From: an uncultured Lachnospiraceae bacterium
GTDB lineage: Bacteria > Bacillota > Clostridia > Lachnospirales > Anaerotignaceae
Length of the DNA: 64,000 nucleotides
Assembly: GCA_944383855.1 (NCBI GenBank)
Contig: CALWRB010000017.1
Coordinates: 101,180 to 165,179, forward strand
Reading direction: 5' to 3'
Shown here: piece by piece, positions 25,889 to 35,844 of the stretch
Position numbering within the stretch: the first letter of the stretch is position 1
Layout of the letters: each line of letters starts with the position of its first letter
Made by a program: the position numbers and the translations under genes
The notes under the pieces: generated by a model
Told to the model about the DNA's origin: nothing
Databases searched by the model: none
What the model saw: the letters and a program-made list of their open reading frames with translations, nothing else

Positions 25889-26314
25889 TCAGCCTTTTTG
25901 CTCCGATGCTTTTTTGGCACAGACCGGGCAGATGCCGTCAAATTGCAGAGAATGCCCTGTGATTTGAAATCCTGTTTCCTTCTCCAATGCTTCCGCTAAC
26001 TCCTCCAAGGGGCAGCTGTCAATGGGAATGACGGCATGGCACTCGGTACAGACCAGATGATGACAATGGTCATGCCTGCGCAGGGTATAGTATGCTTTTT
26101 TATCCTGTCTGACGGTCTTTTCCAGAATCCCTTTTTCCGTCATCAGGTGTAACGCACGGTAAACGGTGGAAACGTTCATTGTCAGCAGACCGGAAGTTTT
26201 TTCATAGATCTCATCTGCTGTCATGGGGCGGGATTCTTCTTTCATGATCTGCAGAATCAATTCCCGTTTCTTTGTCGCTTTCAACGCTGATGTATGCAGC
26301 AGTTCTTTTTGCAT
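25889..26314 (-). CDS. Fur-family transcriptional regulator, probably Zur-like
   Basis: 141-residue metal-responsive repressor. The winged helix is at residues 15-80 (RELILQIMKEESRPMTADEI, NVSTVYRALHLMTEKGIL). The metal sites follow: HDHCHHLVCTECHAVIPI, with a structural CxxC, then CPLEEL and GHSLQFDGICPVC with the second CxxC. It could be Zur, Fur or PerR; the IPIDSCPLEE stretch and a perfect 10-1-10 palindrome before the zinc transporter in this same window favour Zur, as inference. The ATG has AAGGGAAGGAGGC upstream. Confidence 0.85.
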   Translation of the reverse strand: MQKELLHTSALKATKKRELILQIMKEESRPMTADEIYEKTSGLLTMNVSTVYRALHLMTEKGILEKTVRQDKKAYYTLRRHDHCHHLVCTECHAVIPIDSCPLEELAEALEKETGFQITGHSLQFDGICPVCAKKASEQKG

Positions 26315-26343
26315 GCCTTTGCCTCCTTCCCTTAGTTTGTTTC

Positions 26344-26372
26344 ATAGTAGTATATCCAGACTGCTTTGTCAA
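26344..26372 (-). promoter_or_regulatory. Promoter of the Fur-family gene
   Basis: On the minus strand TTGACA, 17-bp spacer, TACTAT. No Fur/Zur palindrome is visible over it. Confidence 0.75.
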
Positions 26373-26386
26373 CGGCGTCAAAGCAT

Positions 26387-26416
26387 AAAAAAAAGACCGC
26401 GACAGGATCATCGCGG
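26387..26416 (-). terminator. Terminator of tRNA-Cys
   Basis: CCGCGA / TCGCGG stem followed, on the minus strand, by TCTTTTTTTT. Confidence 0.8.
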
Positions 26417-26431
26417 CAAACAAAACAAAAG

Positions 26432-26502
26432 AGGCGCCACCCGGATTTGAACCGGGGATAGAGGTGTTGCAGACCTTTGCCTTACCACTTGGCTATGGCG
26501 CC
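26432..26502 (-). tRNA. tRNA-Cys (anticodon GCA)
   Basis: On the minus strand: acceptor GGCGCCA, short D arm (GCC-AAGTGGTAA-GGC), anticodon loop CTGCAAC giving GCA, T arm CCCGG-TTCAAAT-CCGGG, and discriminator T. Length 71, typical of tRNA-Cys. CCA is not encoded. Confidence 0.95.
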
Positions 26503-26512
26503 ATGCAATAGT

Positions 26513-26541
26513 ATTATATCTTTTTTGGGGGTCGCCGTCAA
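26513..26541 (-). promoter_or_regulatory. Promoter of tRNA-Cys
   Basis: On the minus strand TTGACG, 17-bp spacer, perfect TATAAT, about 10 bases before the mature 5' end. Confidence 0.8.
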
Positions 26542-26564
26542 GAGCGGATTGGAAACTGGACAGG

Positions 26565-26609
26565 AAACCGAGTCGATTGCCTATCGGTTTGCGGCAACAG
26601 ACTCGGTTT
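26565..26609 (-). terminator. Hairpin after the flavin reductase gene
   Basis: AAACCGAGTC / GACTCGGTTT 10-bp stem with a large loop. T-runs are short. Confidence 0.45.
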
Positions 26610-26635
26610 TACAGTCGTAAAGGGGTAATATTGCA

Positions 26636-27214
26636 TTATGATTTCGGCTTTTTACGCACAGAATAGCCGAATGTGCCAAGCGCTTCTCCCAGACGGTAAT
26701 ACGTTCCGTGGCTGTAGCAGATGGGGTCCGCCTGTTCGAGATGGAATTTGCCGCTTTCGTCGAGATATTCCTCACTGACCGATACACTGACCACTTCTGC
26801 CAAAAACATATCGTGACTGCCAAGCGGAATGATGTCTTTGACTTTACATTCGATATGGACGGGACATTCCGCGATGATCGGCGCGTCCAGTTTTTCCGCT
26901 TTGACGGCAGTCAGATGCATGGCGGAGAATTTATCCATATCTTTGCCGCTTTTGACACCGCAGGTATCACACGCCGCCGCCAAAGAAGCAGGTACCAGAT
27001 TGATGACAAATTCCCCGCTTTCTTTGATGATCGCGTGGGAATGGCGGCTTTCTCTGACGGAGATATAGGTCATGGGCGGATCGGAATTGATGGTGCCGGT
27101 CCAGGCAATGGTGATGATATTTTTTTCGCCTTCCATGCTGCCGCAGGAAACCATCACAACGGGAACGGGATATAATACGGTGCCGGGTTTCCAGACCTGT
27201 TTTTTGATTGCCAT
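26636..27214 (-). CDS. Flavin reductase family (FMN-binding split-barrel) protein
   Basis: 192-residue FMN-binding protein of the flavin reductase / COG1853 family. It starts WKPGTVLYPVPVVMVSCG, followed by IITIAWTGTINSDPPMTYISV and ESGEFVINLVPASLAAACD, the typical split-barrel FMN site. It likely uses bound FMN for electron transfer in anaerobic metabolism; the partner is unknown. The ATG has AAGGAGTGAT upstream; a longer start ten codons up lacks one. It is divergent from the rRNA methyltransferase gene. Confidence 0.9.
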   Translation of the reverse strand: MAIKKQVWKPGTVLYPVPVVMVSCGSMEGEKNIITIAWTGTINSDPPMTYISVRESRHSHAIIKESGEFVINLVPASLAAACDTCGVKSGKDMDKFSAMHLTAVKAEKLDAPIIAECPVHIECKVKDIIPLGSHDMFLAEVVSVSVSEEYLDESGKFHLEQADPICYSHGTYYRLGEALGTFGYSVRKKPKS

Positions 27215-27261
27215 AAAGAGATCACTCCTTTTTTTCTTTTGCATCAGGATACTTTGATTTT

Positions 27262-27290
27262 ATGATAAAGGGAAGCAAATATTTTGTAAA
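27262..27290 (-). promoter_or_regulatory. Promoter of the flavin reductase gene
   Basis: On the minus strand TTTACA, 17-bp spacer, TATCAT. Confidence 0.55.
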
Positions 27291-27297
27291 GAGGCGG

Positions 27298-27326
27298 TTG
27301 CGTGATCAAAGCGTTTCCGATATGAT
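27298..27326 (+). promoter_or_regulatory. Promoter of the rRNA methyltransferase gene
   Basis: TTGCGT, 17-bp spacer, TATGAT, 45 bases before the start codon. Confidence 0.6.
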
Positions 27327-27370
27327 AAAAGAAGCGTTAGGAGTCAACAAAAGAGAGGAGTTTTGGGGCG

Positions 27371-28723
27371 ATGGAGCTTCCTTTGAATTATGAAGAAAAT
27401 ATGCGGCTTCTTCTGGGGGAGGAGTTTGACGCGTACCGACAGGCATTGCAAGAGCCTTCCTACAGCGGACTGAGAATCCATGACGGGAAGGTAGGCGCTT
27501 TGGAAGCAGTCTGCGGGGCATTTTGCTTAGCGGAGGTGCCGTGGTGCAAGCAAGGGTATTACTATCCCGCTGCGCTAAGACCTGCGAAGCACCCGTATTA
27601 CCATGCAGGGTTATACTATTTACAGGAGCCAAGCGCGATGTCACCTGCGGCGATACTGCCGATCGAGGAAGGGGACCGCGTATTAGACATCTGTGCGGCA
27701 CCCGGCGGAAAAACGACGCAGTTGGGCAGCAGACTGAAAGGAAGCGGCGTTTTGGTCGCAAATGACATCAGCGCAGGCAGAACGAAGGCGTTATTGAAAA
27801 ATGTGGAACTGTTTGGTCTGACGAATGTGGTTGTGATGAGCGAAACACCGCAAAGACTGGCGGAACGTTTTGACGGATATTTCGATAAAATACTGATCGA
27901 TGCACCTTGCTCGGGAGAAGGTATGTTTCGCAAGGACGGCGATATGGTCAAAAGCTGGACAGACGAGTTGATCGCATTTTGCAAGATGCAGCAAAGAGAA
28001 ATCCTTTCCGCCGCGGCGAATATGCTGCGTCCGGGCGGAATGATGCTTTACTCCACCTGCACCTTTTCTGTGGCGGAAAACGAAGGCAGTATTGCGGATT
28101 TTCTGCGGGAACACCCCGATTTTTCGCTTGTGCCGATCAAGAAGCAATGGGGATTTTTGCCCGGTAGAGGGGATTTGGTCGGTATCGAGGCGCTCAACGG
28201 CGCCGCAAGGCTGTATCCGCACAAAATCAAGGGGGAAGGGCATTTTCTGGCACTGCTGCAAAAAGCGGGAGATGCACCGGCGACACAGGTCTTTTCCCAG
28301 AGAGAGAAAACAGACGCCGCGGCGGAGGCTTTTTTGGATTTTGCCGCGAAAACACTGCCGCAAAAGAAATGGAACGGCACTTTTCGCACTTACGGCGACG
28401 GAATCTATCTTCTGCCGCATGGACTGCCGAGATTGGACGGGCTGCGGGTGATGCGCAGCGGTTTGTTATTGGGGAATTTCAAAAACGGCAGATTTACACC
28501 CTCGCAGGCGCTGGCGATGACACTGCGGCAGGAGGATTGCCCTAATGCACTTTCCTTTTCCTGCAACGACGAACGGGTGAAGCGTTATCTGAAAGGCGAA
28601 ACGATAGAGGCAGACGCAAAAGACTGGGTTTTGGTCTGTGTGGATTCGTTTGCGCTGGGTTGGGCGAAGGCGCAAAACGGCAGACTGAAGAATAAATATG
28701 CCGTCAGTTGGCGCATGACGTAA
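27371..28723 (+). CDS. RsmF/NOL1-NOP2-sun type RNA (cytosine-5) methyltransferase
   Basis: 450-residue SAM-dependent enzyme that methylates cytosine C5 in rRNA or tRNA. Motifs: SAM-binding DICAAPGGKTTQLGSRL, the catalytic-site DAPCSGEGMFRKD and the nucleophile motif LYSTCTFSVAENE. C-terminal to the catalytic core are the RsmF-type domain and a PUA-like RNA-binding domain (LRVMRSGLLLGNFKNGRFTP). It is probably RsmF-like (16S rRNA), but the exact target base is not proven. The ATG has GAGAGGAG upstream. Confidence 0.92.
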   Translation: MELPLNYEENMRLLLGEEFDAYRQALQEPSYSGLRIHDGKVGALEAVCGAFCLAEVPWCKQGYYYPAALRPAKHPYYHAGLYYLQEPSAMSPAAILPIEEGDRVLDICAAPGGKTTQLGSRLKGSGVLVANDISAGRTKALLKNVELFGLTNVVVMSETPQRLAERFDGYFDKILIDAPCSGEGMFRKDGDMVKSWTDELIAFCKMQQREILSAAANMLRPGGMMLYSTCTFSVAENEGSIADFLREHPDFSLVPIKKQWGFLPGRGDLVGIEALNGAARLYPHKIKGEGHFLALLQKAGDAPATQVFSQREKTDAAAEAFLDFAAKTLPQKKWNGTFRTYGDGIYLLPHGLPRLDGLRVMRSGLLLGNFKNGRFTPSQALAMTLRQEDCPNALSFSCNDERVKRYLKGETIEADAKDWVLVCVDSFALGWAKAQNGRLKNKYAVSWRMT

Positions 28724-28781
28724 GCGGCAGACGGACAGGAAATAAAAATGTCTTTGTGGGATGGAAAATGTCCGTCTGAGG

Positions 28782-28809
28782 TTGACAAATGAAAAAAATA
28801 TCGTAAAAT
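28782..28809 (+). promoter_or_regulatory. Promoter of thrC
   Basis: TTGACA, 16-bp spacer, TAAAAT, 43 bases before the start codon. Confidence 0.7.
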
Positions 28810-28852
28810 AGTGAGAATAGACCCACTGACAGCAAAAGGAGTTGAAACGTTC

Positions 28853-30313
28853 ATGCGTTATATCGGAACCAGAAACAAAGAATTGACAGCCACCGCATCG
28901 CAAGCAATATTGCAGGGTATCTGCCCGGACGGAGGGCTTTATATACCGGAAGAAATTCCGAAGCTGCCGCTTTCTTTGGAAGCGCTTTCTAAAATGCGTT
29001 ACCAAGAGCTGGCATTTACGATACTGAAAGAATATTTGGACTTTACGGACGAAGAACTGAAGATGTGCGTAGAGTCTGCGTATGATGAAAAATTCGATAC
29101 CAAAGAGATTGCGCCTGTGGTGAAAAAGGGCGATGTGCTGTTTTTGGAGCTGTTCCATGGCAGAACACTGGCATTTAAGGATATGGCGCTTTCCATTTTG
29201 CCGTATTTGATGAAAACAGCGGCAAAACGCTGCGGGGTAAAGGAAAAAATCATCATTTTGACTGCGACATCGGGCGATACCGGAAAAGCGGCGTTAGAAG
29301 GCTTTGCGAATGTGGAAGGGACGGGCATTATGGTATTTTTCCCGGAAAACGGCGTCAGCCCCGTCCAAAAGCTGCAAATGACAACGCAGGAAGGCGACAA
29401 TACCGCTGTAGTCGGTATCCTCGGAAATTTTGACGATGCGCAAAGCGCGGTAAAATCTATTTTTACCGATGCGGATATGGCAAAAGAGTTACAGGAAAAA
29501 GGATACCGTTTCTCCTCTGCAAACTCCATCAATATCGGCAGACTGGTGCCGCAGATCGTGTACTATATCCATGGATATTTACAGGCGGTCAAGCAGGGCG
29601 TGATCCAGATGGGAGAAAAACTGGACGTGACAGTGCCGACCGGAAACTTCGGCAATATCTTAGCGGGGTGGTACGCAAAACAGATGGGGCTGCCGCTTGG
29701 CAAACTCGTTTGTGCGTCCAATGAAAACAAGGTTTTGTATGACTTTTTACGCACAGGTGTTTATGACAAGAACAGACCGTTTTATGTGACGGTTTCTCCT
29801 TCCATGGATATTTTGATCTCCAGTAATCTGGAAAGACTGCTGTGCCATCTGGATTCGCAGGAAGCGACGAAGGAAAGAATGGCGGCACTTTCCAAAAACG
29901 GCATTTACCGTATGGAGGAGGAAAAGAAGGACTTTTACGGAGAGTACGCTTCCAAAGAAGAGACATTTGCCGCAATCAGAGAAGTGTTTTCCAAAGACGG
30001 CTATGTGATGGATACCCATACGGCGGTGGCTTATGCCGCAGCGGCAAAATACCGCAAGGAAACGGGAAGCAAGGTGCCGATGCTCATTGTTTCCACCGCA
30101 AGCCCGTATAAATTCACGAAAGACGTGATGACGGCATTGGATAGCGCTTACGAAAAGGAAGATCCGTTCCGCCTGATGGAGGAATTGGAGAAAAAAAGCG
30201 GTGTGCCGATTCCTGCGCCCATTCGCTCTTTGGAACAAAAAGAAGTGCGACACAAAAAGGTCTGCGAAAAAGATCAGATCAAAGATTGTGTCAGACAATG
30301 GCTGTTAAAATAA
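28853..30313 (+). CDS. thrC: Threonine synthase
   Basis: PLP enzyme converting O-phosphohomoserine to threonine. It is 486 residues, the long fungal/enterobacterial-type ThrC. Visible motifs: MRYIGTRNKE start, PLP lysine in FHGRTLAFKDMALS, phosphate-binding TATSGDTGKAALEG, FPENGVSPVQKLQM and VPTGNFGNILAGWYAK. The ATG follows AAAAGGAGTTG. It stands alone without hom or thrB, and no threonine T-box or peptide leader is visible. Confidence 0.97.
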   Translation: MRYIGTRNKELTATASQAILQGICPDGGLYIPEEIPKLPLSLEALSKMRYQELAFTILKEYLDFTDEELKMCVESAYDEKFDTKEIAPVVKKGDVLFLELFHGRTLAFKDMALSILPYLMKTAAKRCGVKEKIIILTATSGDTGKAALEGFANVEGTGIMVFFPENGVSPVQKLQMTTQEGDNTAVVGILGNFDDAQSAVKSIFTDADMAKELQEKGYRFSSANSINIGRLVPQIVYYIHGYLQAVKQGVIQMGEKLDVTVPTGNFGNILAGWYAKQMGLPLGKLVCASNENKVLYDFLRTGVYDKNRPFYVTVSPSMDILISSNLERLLCHLDSQEATKERMAALSKNGIYRMEEEKKDFYGEYASKEETFAAIREVFSKDGYVMDTHTAVAYAAAAKYRKETGSKVPMLIVSTASPYKFTKDVMTALDSAYEKEDPFRLMEELEKKSGVPIPAPIRSLEQKEVRHKKVCEKDQIKDCVRQWLLK

Positions 30314-30321
30314 TCAACTGT

Positions 30322-30382
30322 AAAAAAAGCGTCGCCTTTTTCGATGCGAAACTGTTTTTTCGCACACAAAGGCGGCGTTTTT
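30322..30382 (+). terminator. Terminator after thrC
   Basis: CGTCGCCTTT / AAAGGCGGCG stem enclosing a second hairpin (TGCGAA / TTCGCA), then TTTTT. Confidence 0.75.
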
Positions 30383-30421
30383 CATTTGCTTTTGCAAAAC
30401 CGTAAAATGTAGGACAAAGCA

Positions 30422-30450
30422 TTGATTTTATTTGCCGTTTGCTTTACAAT
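30422..30450 (+). promoter_or_regulatory. Promoter of fsa-tkt
   Basis: TTGATT, 17-bp spacer, TACAAT, leaving a leader of about 105 nt before fsa. Confidence 0.65.
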
Positions 30451-30560
30451 AAAAATTGGGAAAACATCGTTGTTTTCCTGTGAAAAGAAAAGTCGGAAGC
30501 GTCCGTTAAAAAAACGCGGCGCAAAAGAGTATATGTGATAGAAAAGCGAGGTAGATTCCA

Positions 30561-31208
30561 ATGAAGATGTTCATTGACACGGCAAATGTGGAACAGATCA
30601 GAGAAGCCAACGACCTTGGCGTGATCTGCGGTGTGACCACCAACCCTTCCCTGATCGCCAAAGAAGGCAGAGATTTTGTGGAAGTGGTCAAAGAAATCAC
30701 TACCATTGTGGACGGTCCCATCAGCGCGGAAGTCATCAGCCTGGAGCATGAGGGCATGGTGGCGGAAGCAAGAGAACTTGCAAAAATCCACAAGAATATC
30801 GTCATTAAAATCCCGATGACACTGGAAGGCTTGAAGGCTGTCAAAATCCTGACCAAGGAAGGCATCAAGACCAATGTAACACTGATCTTTTCCGCAACAC
30901 AGGCACTGATGGCGGCAAGAGCAGGCGCTACGTATGTCAGCCCGTTTTTGGGACGTGTGGACGATATCGGTTCTGTCGGCATGACACTGATCGAGGAGAT
31001 CGTGGATATTTTTGATATTCACGGCATCGAAACAGAGATCATCGCGGCTTCGATCCGCAACCCGCTGCATGTCATCGATGCGGCAAGAGCCGGCTGCCAT
31101 ATTGCGACCATTCCGTATAATGTTTTGATCCAAATGGCAAAACATCCGTTGACAGATATTGGCATTGAGCGTTTTCTGAAAGATTGGGAGAGTGTACCGA
31201 AAAAATGA
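30561..31208 (+). CDS. fsa: Fructose-6-phosphate aldolase / transaldolase-like
   Basis: 215-residue TIM-barrel enzyme of the small transaldolase (TalC/Fsa) subfamily. It starts [17 protein letters not shown] and has [13 protein letters not shown], the Schiff-base lysine in [20 protein letters not shown], and ASIRNPLHV. These cleave or transfer dihydroxyacetone units; in Clostridia the protein may serve as the pentose-phosphate transaldolase. Its stop overlaps the tkt start, so both non-oxidative pentose phosphate steps are co-expressed. Confidence 0.94.
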   Translation: MKMFIDTANVEQIREANDLGVICGVTTNPSLIAKEGRDFVEVVKEITTIVDGPISAEVISLEHEGMVAEARELAKIHKNIVIKIPMTLEGLKAVKILTKEGIKTNVTLIFSATQALMAARAGATYVSPFLGRVDDIGSVGMTLIEEIVDIFDIHGIETEIIAASIRNPLHVIDAARAGCHIATIPYNVLIQMAKHPLTDIGIERFLKDWESVPKK

Positions 31209-33304
31209 GTGAGTGGAATATGAAAGGCACCAACGGCAAAAAACTGATGATGAACCAAAATCCGCATTCGATGGCTTCCGTTCCTTTTATGGAAGTTCCG
31301 GAAGAAGACGAAAGCGGCGTGACAGAAATTGAGCAGCTGACGATCAATACACTGCGCTTCCTCGCTGTGGAAGCAATCCAGAAAGCAAAGAGCGGTCACC
31401 CCGGTCTGCCGATGGGCGCGGCTTCCATTGCCTATACTATCTGGGCAAAACAGCTGAAAGCAAACCCTGCGAACCCGAAGTGGGAAAACAGAGATCGTTT
31501 TGTGCTTTCCGCAGGGCATGGCTCCGCGCTGCTGTATTCTTTGCTGCACCTGTTTGGATACGGTGTCACAAAGGAAGATCTGCAAAACTTCCGTCAGCTG
31601 AATTCTTTGACCCCCGGTCACCCGGAATACGGACATACGGTCGGTGTGGAAGTGACAACAGGGCCTCTGGGGCAGGGCATTGCCAATGCAGTAGGTATGG
31701 CGATCGCCGAAAGCCATCTGGCGGCAAAATTTAATACCCCCGAGCATAAAGTAGTGGACCATTATACCTATGTACTGTGCGGCGACGGTTGTCTGCAGGA
31801 AGGCGTTGCTTCCGAAGCGGCGTCTTTGGCGGGTACTTTGGGATTGGAAAAGCTGATCGTTTTATATGACCGCAACAAAATTACGATCGAAGGCAGCACA
31901 GACCTTGCGTTTCAAGAAGATGTGGTCAAACGCTTTGAGGCGTACGGCTGGAATGTAAGCGAAGTCATTGACGGCAATGATGTACGCACGATCGATTACT
32001 GCATCAATTACGGCAAGAAGTCCCATAAGCCTACTCTGATCCAGATCGACACACAGATCGGTTTCGGTTCTCCGAATAAACAGGGCAAGGCTTCCGCACA
32101 CGGAGAGCCTTTGGGTGAGGACGAGATCAAGCTGACGAAGGAAAACCTGGGCTGGGCATATGAAGAAAGCTTCTATGTGCCGGAAGAAGTGAAGGCGCAT
32201 ATTGCTAAGATCACAGCGGCAAATGCTGCGAAAGAAGAAGAATGGAAGGCAATGTTTGCCGACTACGAGAAAAAATATCCCGAGCTTGCAAAGGAATACA
32301 AGGCTTGGTTTGCCAATGAGATGACAGAAGATCTGTATGAAAATGAGGAGTTCTGGAAGGACGAAGGCAACATCGCGACCAGAGCGGCTTCCGAAAAAGT
32401 GCTGCAGAAAGTGGCAAAGGCTGTGCCGAACCTGATCGGCGGCAGCGCGGACTTGGCGCCTTCCAACAAATCCGTGATGAAAGACAGAGAATATTACAGC
32501 CCGGAAAACAGAGCCGGCTCTAATATCCATTTTGGTATCCGTGAGTTTGCGATGACGGCGATGGCAAACGGTATGGCGGTACACGGCGGTCTGCGTCCGT
32601 ATATCGCGGGATTCTTTGTTTTCAGTGATTATATGAAGGCGGGGCTTCGTATGGAGTCTTTGATGGGGCTGCCTGTGATCAGTATTTTGACACATGACAG
32701 CATCGGTGTGGGCGAAGATGGTCCGACCCATCAGCCGATTGAACAGTTGGCGATGTTACGCAGTATGCCAAACTACACCGTATTCCGTCCTTGTGACACC
32801 AGAGAAACGGCAGCAGGTTGGTATGCAGCACTGACACAGCCCCATACACCGACTGCGCTGATCTTATCCAGACAGAACCTGCCTGCATTGGACGGCACGG
32901 GAAAAGACGCGCTGAAGGGCGCTTATATCCTGCGCGACTGTGCGGGTACGCCTGATGTGCTTTTGATGGCAAGCGGTTCCGAGGTGGAGCTGATTTACAA
33001 GGCTTATGACGAACTGGAACAGAAGGGCGTAAAAGCAAGAGTCATCAGTATGCCAAGCTGGGAGCTGTTTGACGCGCAGGACGCTTCCTATCGGGAAAGT
33101 GTGATGCCAAATGCCGTACGCGCAAGACTGGCAGTGGAAGCGGCAGCTGATTTTGGCTGGCAGAAATATGTCGGTCTGGACGGCGATGTACTGTGCATGA
33201 ACGGTTTCGGCGCTTCCGCACCCGCAGGACAGTTGTTTGAAAAATACGGCTTTACTGTGGCGAATGTAGTGGAAAAAGCACTGGCACTGGTAAAAAAAGA
33301 CTAA
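31205..33304 (+). CDS. tkt: Transketolase
   Basis: Thiamine-diphosphate enzyme of the pentose phosphate pathway, 699 residues. Motifs: [35 protein letters not shown], the TPP motif [19 protein letters not shown] ... [11 protein letters not shown], and the [16 protein letters not shown] loop. The start overlapping the fsa stop (ATGA) is chosen; the weak GGGAGAG upstream and an extra about 45 N-terminal residues before the conserved [11 protein letters not shown] leave the exact start uncertain. Confidence 0.95.
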   Translation: MSEWNMKGTNGKKLMMNQNPHSMASVPFMEVPEEDESGVTEIEQLTINTLRFLAVEAIQKAKSGHPGLPMGAASIAYTIWAKQLKANPANPKWENRDRFVLSAGHGSALLYSLLHLFGYGVTKEDLQNFRQLNSLTPGHPEYGHTVGVEVTTGPLGQGIANAVGMAIAESHLAAKFNTPEHKVVDHYTYVLCGDGCLQEGVASEAASLAGTLGLEKLIVLYDRNKITIEGSTDLAFQEDVVKRFEAYGWNVSEVIDGNDVRTIDYCINYGKKSHKPTLIQIDTQIGFGSPNKQGKASAHGEPLGEDEIKLTKENLGWAYEESFYVPEEVKAHIAKITAANAAKEEEWKAMFADYEKKYPELAKEYKAWFANEMTEDLYENEEFWKDEGNIATRAASEKVLQKVAKAVPNLIGGSADLAPSNKSVMKDREYYSPENRAGSNIHFGIREFAMTAMANGMAVHGGLRPYIAGFFVFSDYMKAGLRMESLMGLPVISILTHDSIGVGEDGPTHQPIEQLAMLRSMPNYTVFRPCDTRETAAGWYAALTQPHTPTALILSRQNLPALDGTGKDALKGAYILRDCAGTPDVLLMASGSEVELIYKAYDELEQKGVKARVISMPSWELFDAQDASYRESVMPNAVRARLAVEAAADFGWQKYVGLDGDVLCMNGFGASAPAGQLFEKYGFTVANVVEKALALVKKD

Positions 33305-33327
33305 GCAACGAATGAGGATTACAAATG

Positions 33328-33364
33328 CCTGAAGATTGCCAGAAGCGGTCTTCAGGTGTTTTTA
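33328..33364 (+). terminator. Terminator after tkt
   Basis: CCTGAAGA / TCTTCAGG stem followed by TGTTTTTA. Confidence 0.65.
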
Positions 33365-33386
33365 CGCAATGAGAAAGGAGCAGGCG

Positions 33387-33947
33387 ATGCGAACTTTTAT
33401 TGCCATAGAGGTGCAGGAGGAAATGCGGCAGTATCTGCAAGAGGTACAGCAGCAGGCGATGGCGCTTTGCAAAAGCGGTAACTGGACACCGGAGCAGAAC
33501 TTCCATTTGACGATGCATTTTTTGGGCGAGATCGATGCCGAGGATACCGAAGACGCCGCACAGGCGATTTGGGAAGCGGCAAGAGGACAGCGTCCGTTTT
33601 CGATTCGTTTGAGTGAAACGGGATTTTTCGCCAGAGGGCAAAACGGCGTTTTTTGGGCAGGAATTGAAAAAAGCAAACCTTTGGAACGCTTATTTTTCCG
33701 CTTGGAGCAGGCATTGGAGCGAAACGGCTTCGCAAAAGAGAAAAAAGGTTTGACGGCACATATCACTTTGGGCAGACAAGTGGTGCCCAAAGGCTCGTTT
33801 CGTCAGGTGCAGGAACAGATCACGTTAGAAAAAAGAGAGATCCCCGTAACAGGGCTGGTACTGATGGAAAGCGTGCGCAGAGGTCCGAAACTGATCTACC
33901 GCCCGATCTGGCGCTGTGCGCTTGGAAAAGATGATAATGAAAAATAA
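33387..33947 (+). CDS. thpR: RNA 2',3'-cyclic phosphodiesterase
   Basis: 186-residue 2H phosphoesterase of the LigT/ThpR family, which opens 2',3'-cyclic phosphates on RNA. The two catalytic HxT-like motifs appear as HLTM (NFHLTMHFLGEI, about residue 47) and HITL (LTAHITLGRQV, about residue 128). It starts MRTFIAIEVQEE. GAGAAAGGAGC is the ribosome site; a longer frame upstream covers the tkt terminator. Confidence 0.92.
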   Translation: MRTFIAIEVQEEMRQYLQEVQQQAMALCKSGNWTPEQNFHLTMHFLGEIDAEDTEDAAQAIWEAARGQRPFSIRLSETGFFARGQNGVFWAGIEKSKPLERLFFRLEQALERNGFAKEKKGLTAHITLGRQVVPKGSFRQVQEQITLEKREIPVTGLVLMESVRRGPKLIYRPIWRCALGKDDNEK

Positions 33948-34042
33948 TTTATTAAAAATGTCAAATTGAGCTTATTTTGTTCAGTGAAAACCGTAAAAAT
34001 TGCGTTTTTTGCAAAATGACATTACAAATTTGAGTTTTGGTA

Positions 34043-34071
34043 TTGCAAAATACGAAAGCTCTGGTTAGAAT
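34043..34071 (+). promoter_or_regulatory. Promoter of the ACT-DUF711 operon
   Basis: TTGCAA, 17-bp spacer, TAGAAT. Confidence 0.6.
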
Positions 34072-34146
34072 AGAACAATCACAATAGAACAAACAGCGCC
34101 CCAAGCGGCGCATGGCACAGATCAGCATAATGGCAGGAGGAAAGAA

Positions 34147-34419
34147 ATGAAAAAGGGAATTATTACGGTACTGGGCAAAGACCAAGTAGGTATTATCGCA
34201 AGAATTTGTGTTTTGTTAGCGGAAAACGGTGTGAATATCCTGGATATTTCGCAGACAATTCTGGACGGGTATTTCAACATGATCATGGTAGTGGATATCA
34301 CAGAGCCGACCAAAGGCAATGAGGCGCTGTGGAACGGTCTGCAGGGCATCGGAACAGAAATGGGTCTGGAAGTACGCCTGCAGCATGCGGAAATTTTTGA
34401 CGCGATGCATCGCATTTGA
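34147..34419 (+). CDS. ACT domain protein (UPF0237)
   Basis: 90-residue protein that is essentially one ACT domain plus a short tail: GIITVLGKDQVGIIARICVLLAENGVNILDIS. ACT domains bind small ligands, mostly amino acids. UPF0237 proteins commonly sit directly before the DUF711 gene, as here, with 27 bases between them and shared transcription. It has a CAGGAGG ribosome site. The ligand is unknown. Confidence 0.93.
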   Translation: MKKGIITVLGKDQVGIIARICVLLAENGVNILDISQTILDGYFNMIMVVDITEPTKGNEALWNGLQGIGTEMGLEVRLQHAEIFDAMHRI

Positions 34420-34446
34420 TTTGAGGAATAAAGGAGGCGATGAATC

Positions 34447-35805
34447 GTGATCACAACTGCTGAGATTATGGAAACGAACCGCATGATCAAGGAGTCTAAG
34501 CTGGACGTGCGTACCATTACAATGGGCATCAGCTTGTTAGACTGCGCAGATGCGGATATTGATCGTTTTAACGAAAAGATTTACAAAAAAATCACCACTT
34601 ACGCAAAAGATCTGGTGAAGGTGGGCGATGAGTTGGCGATGGAATTTGGCATTCCTGTGGTCAATAAGCGTATTTCGGTCACACCGATCGCGATCGCTGC
34701 GGCAGGCTGCCAGACGGATTCCTATGTCAGCATTGCAAAGACATTGGACCGTGCGGCGAAAGATGTGGGTGTCAACTTCATCGGCGGGTTTTCCGCGTTG
34801 GTGCAAAAAGGTATGACGGCTGCGGACCGTATTTTGATCGATTCCATTCCAGAGGCGATGGCAACAACAGAATGCGTCTGCGCTTCCGTTAATGTCGGCA
34901 CGTCCAGAAACGGTCTGAATATGGACGCGGTGAAAAAAATGGGTGAGGTCATTCTGGAAACCGCGGAATTGACGAAGGACAGAGATTGCATCGGCTGCGC
35001 GAAGTTAGTGGTATTTTGCAATGCGGTGGAGGACAACCCCTTCATGGCAGGGGCATTCCACGGTGTGGGCGAAGGCGACTGTGCCATCAATGTGGGTGTC
35101 AGCGGACCCGGTGTGGTCAAACAGGCATTGGAAGAAGTCAAGGACAGCGACTTTGAAACGCTTTGCGAAACGGTAAAACGTACCGCATTTAAAATTACGC
35201 GTGTGGGTCAGCTGATCGCGCAGGAAGCGGCAAAACAGCTGGGTGTGCCTTTTGGTATCATCGACCTTTCTTTGGCACCGACACCTGCGGTAGGTGACAG
35301 CGTTGCTGAGATTTTTCAGGAAATGGGTCTGGAACAGCCCGGCGCGCCCGGTACCACAGCGGCACTTGCCATTTTGAACGATAATGTGAAAAAAGGCGGC
35401 GTGATGGCATCTTCCTATGTCGGCGGTTTAAGCGGTGCGTTCATTCCTGTCAGTGAGGATCACGGTATGATCGAAGCGGCCGAAATGGGCGCTCTGACGC
35501 TGGAAAAACTGGAAGCGATGACTTGCGTTTGCTCTGTGGGTCTGGATATGATCGCAATTCCCGGAGATACCTCTGCGGCAACATTATCCGGTATCATTGC
35601 GGACGAGTCTGCCATCGGCATGATCAACAACAAGACAACGGCGGTGCGTTTGATTCCCGTCATCGGCAAAGGCGTTGGCGACAGAGTGGAATTTGGCGGC
35701 TTATTGGGATACGCGCCCATCATGCCGGTCAATACATTCAGTTGCGAGCGTTTCATTGCCAGAGGCGGAAGAATCCCTGCGCCGATCCACAGCTTCAAAA
35801 ACTAA
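34447..35805 (+). CDS. PFL family protein (UPF0210 / DUF711)
   Basis: 452-residue protein of the UPF0210/DUF711 (COG2848) family. Characteristic parts: [25 protein letters not shown] at the start, [14 protein letters not shown], the [16 protein letters not shown] region, and [19 protein letters not shown]. The fold relates to glycyl-radical-type barrels, but the function is unknown. GTG start with AAGGAGGCG upstream. It follows the ACT gene and precedes the FMN oxidase-like gene by 39 bases. Confidence 0.93.
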   Translation: MITTAEIMETNRMIKESKLDVRTITMGISLLDCADADIDRFNEKIYKKITTYAKDLVKVGDELAMEFGIPVVNKRISVTPIAIAAAGCQTDSYVSIAKTLDRAAKDVGVNFIGGFSALVQKGMTAADRILIDSIPEAMATTECVCASVNVGTSRNGLNMDAVKKMGEVILETAELTKDRDCIGCAKLVVFCNAVEDNPFMAGAFHGVGEGDCAINVGVSGPGVVKQALEEVKDSDFETLCETVKRTAFKITRVGQLIAQEAAKQLGVPFGIIDLSLAPTPAVGDSVAEIFQEMGLEQPGAPGTTAALAILNDNVKKGGVMASSYVGGLSGAFIPVSEDHGMIEAAEMGALTLEKLEAMTCVCSVGLDMIAIPGDTSAATLSGIIADESAIGMINNKTTAVRLIPVIGKGVGDRVEFGGLLGYAPIMPVNTFSCERFIARGGRIPAPIHSFKN

Positions 35806-35844
35806 CATATTTTAATAAGAGATAAGACAAGGAGATGAGGCAAA

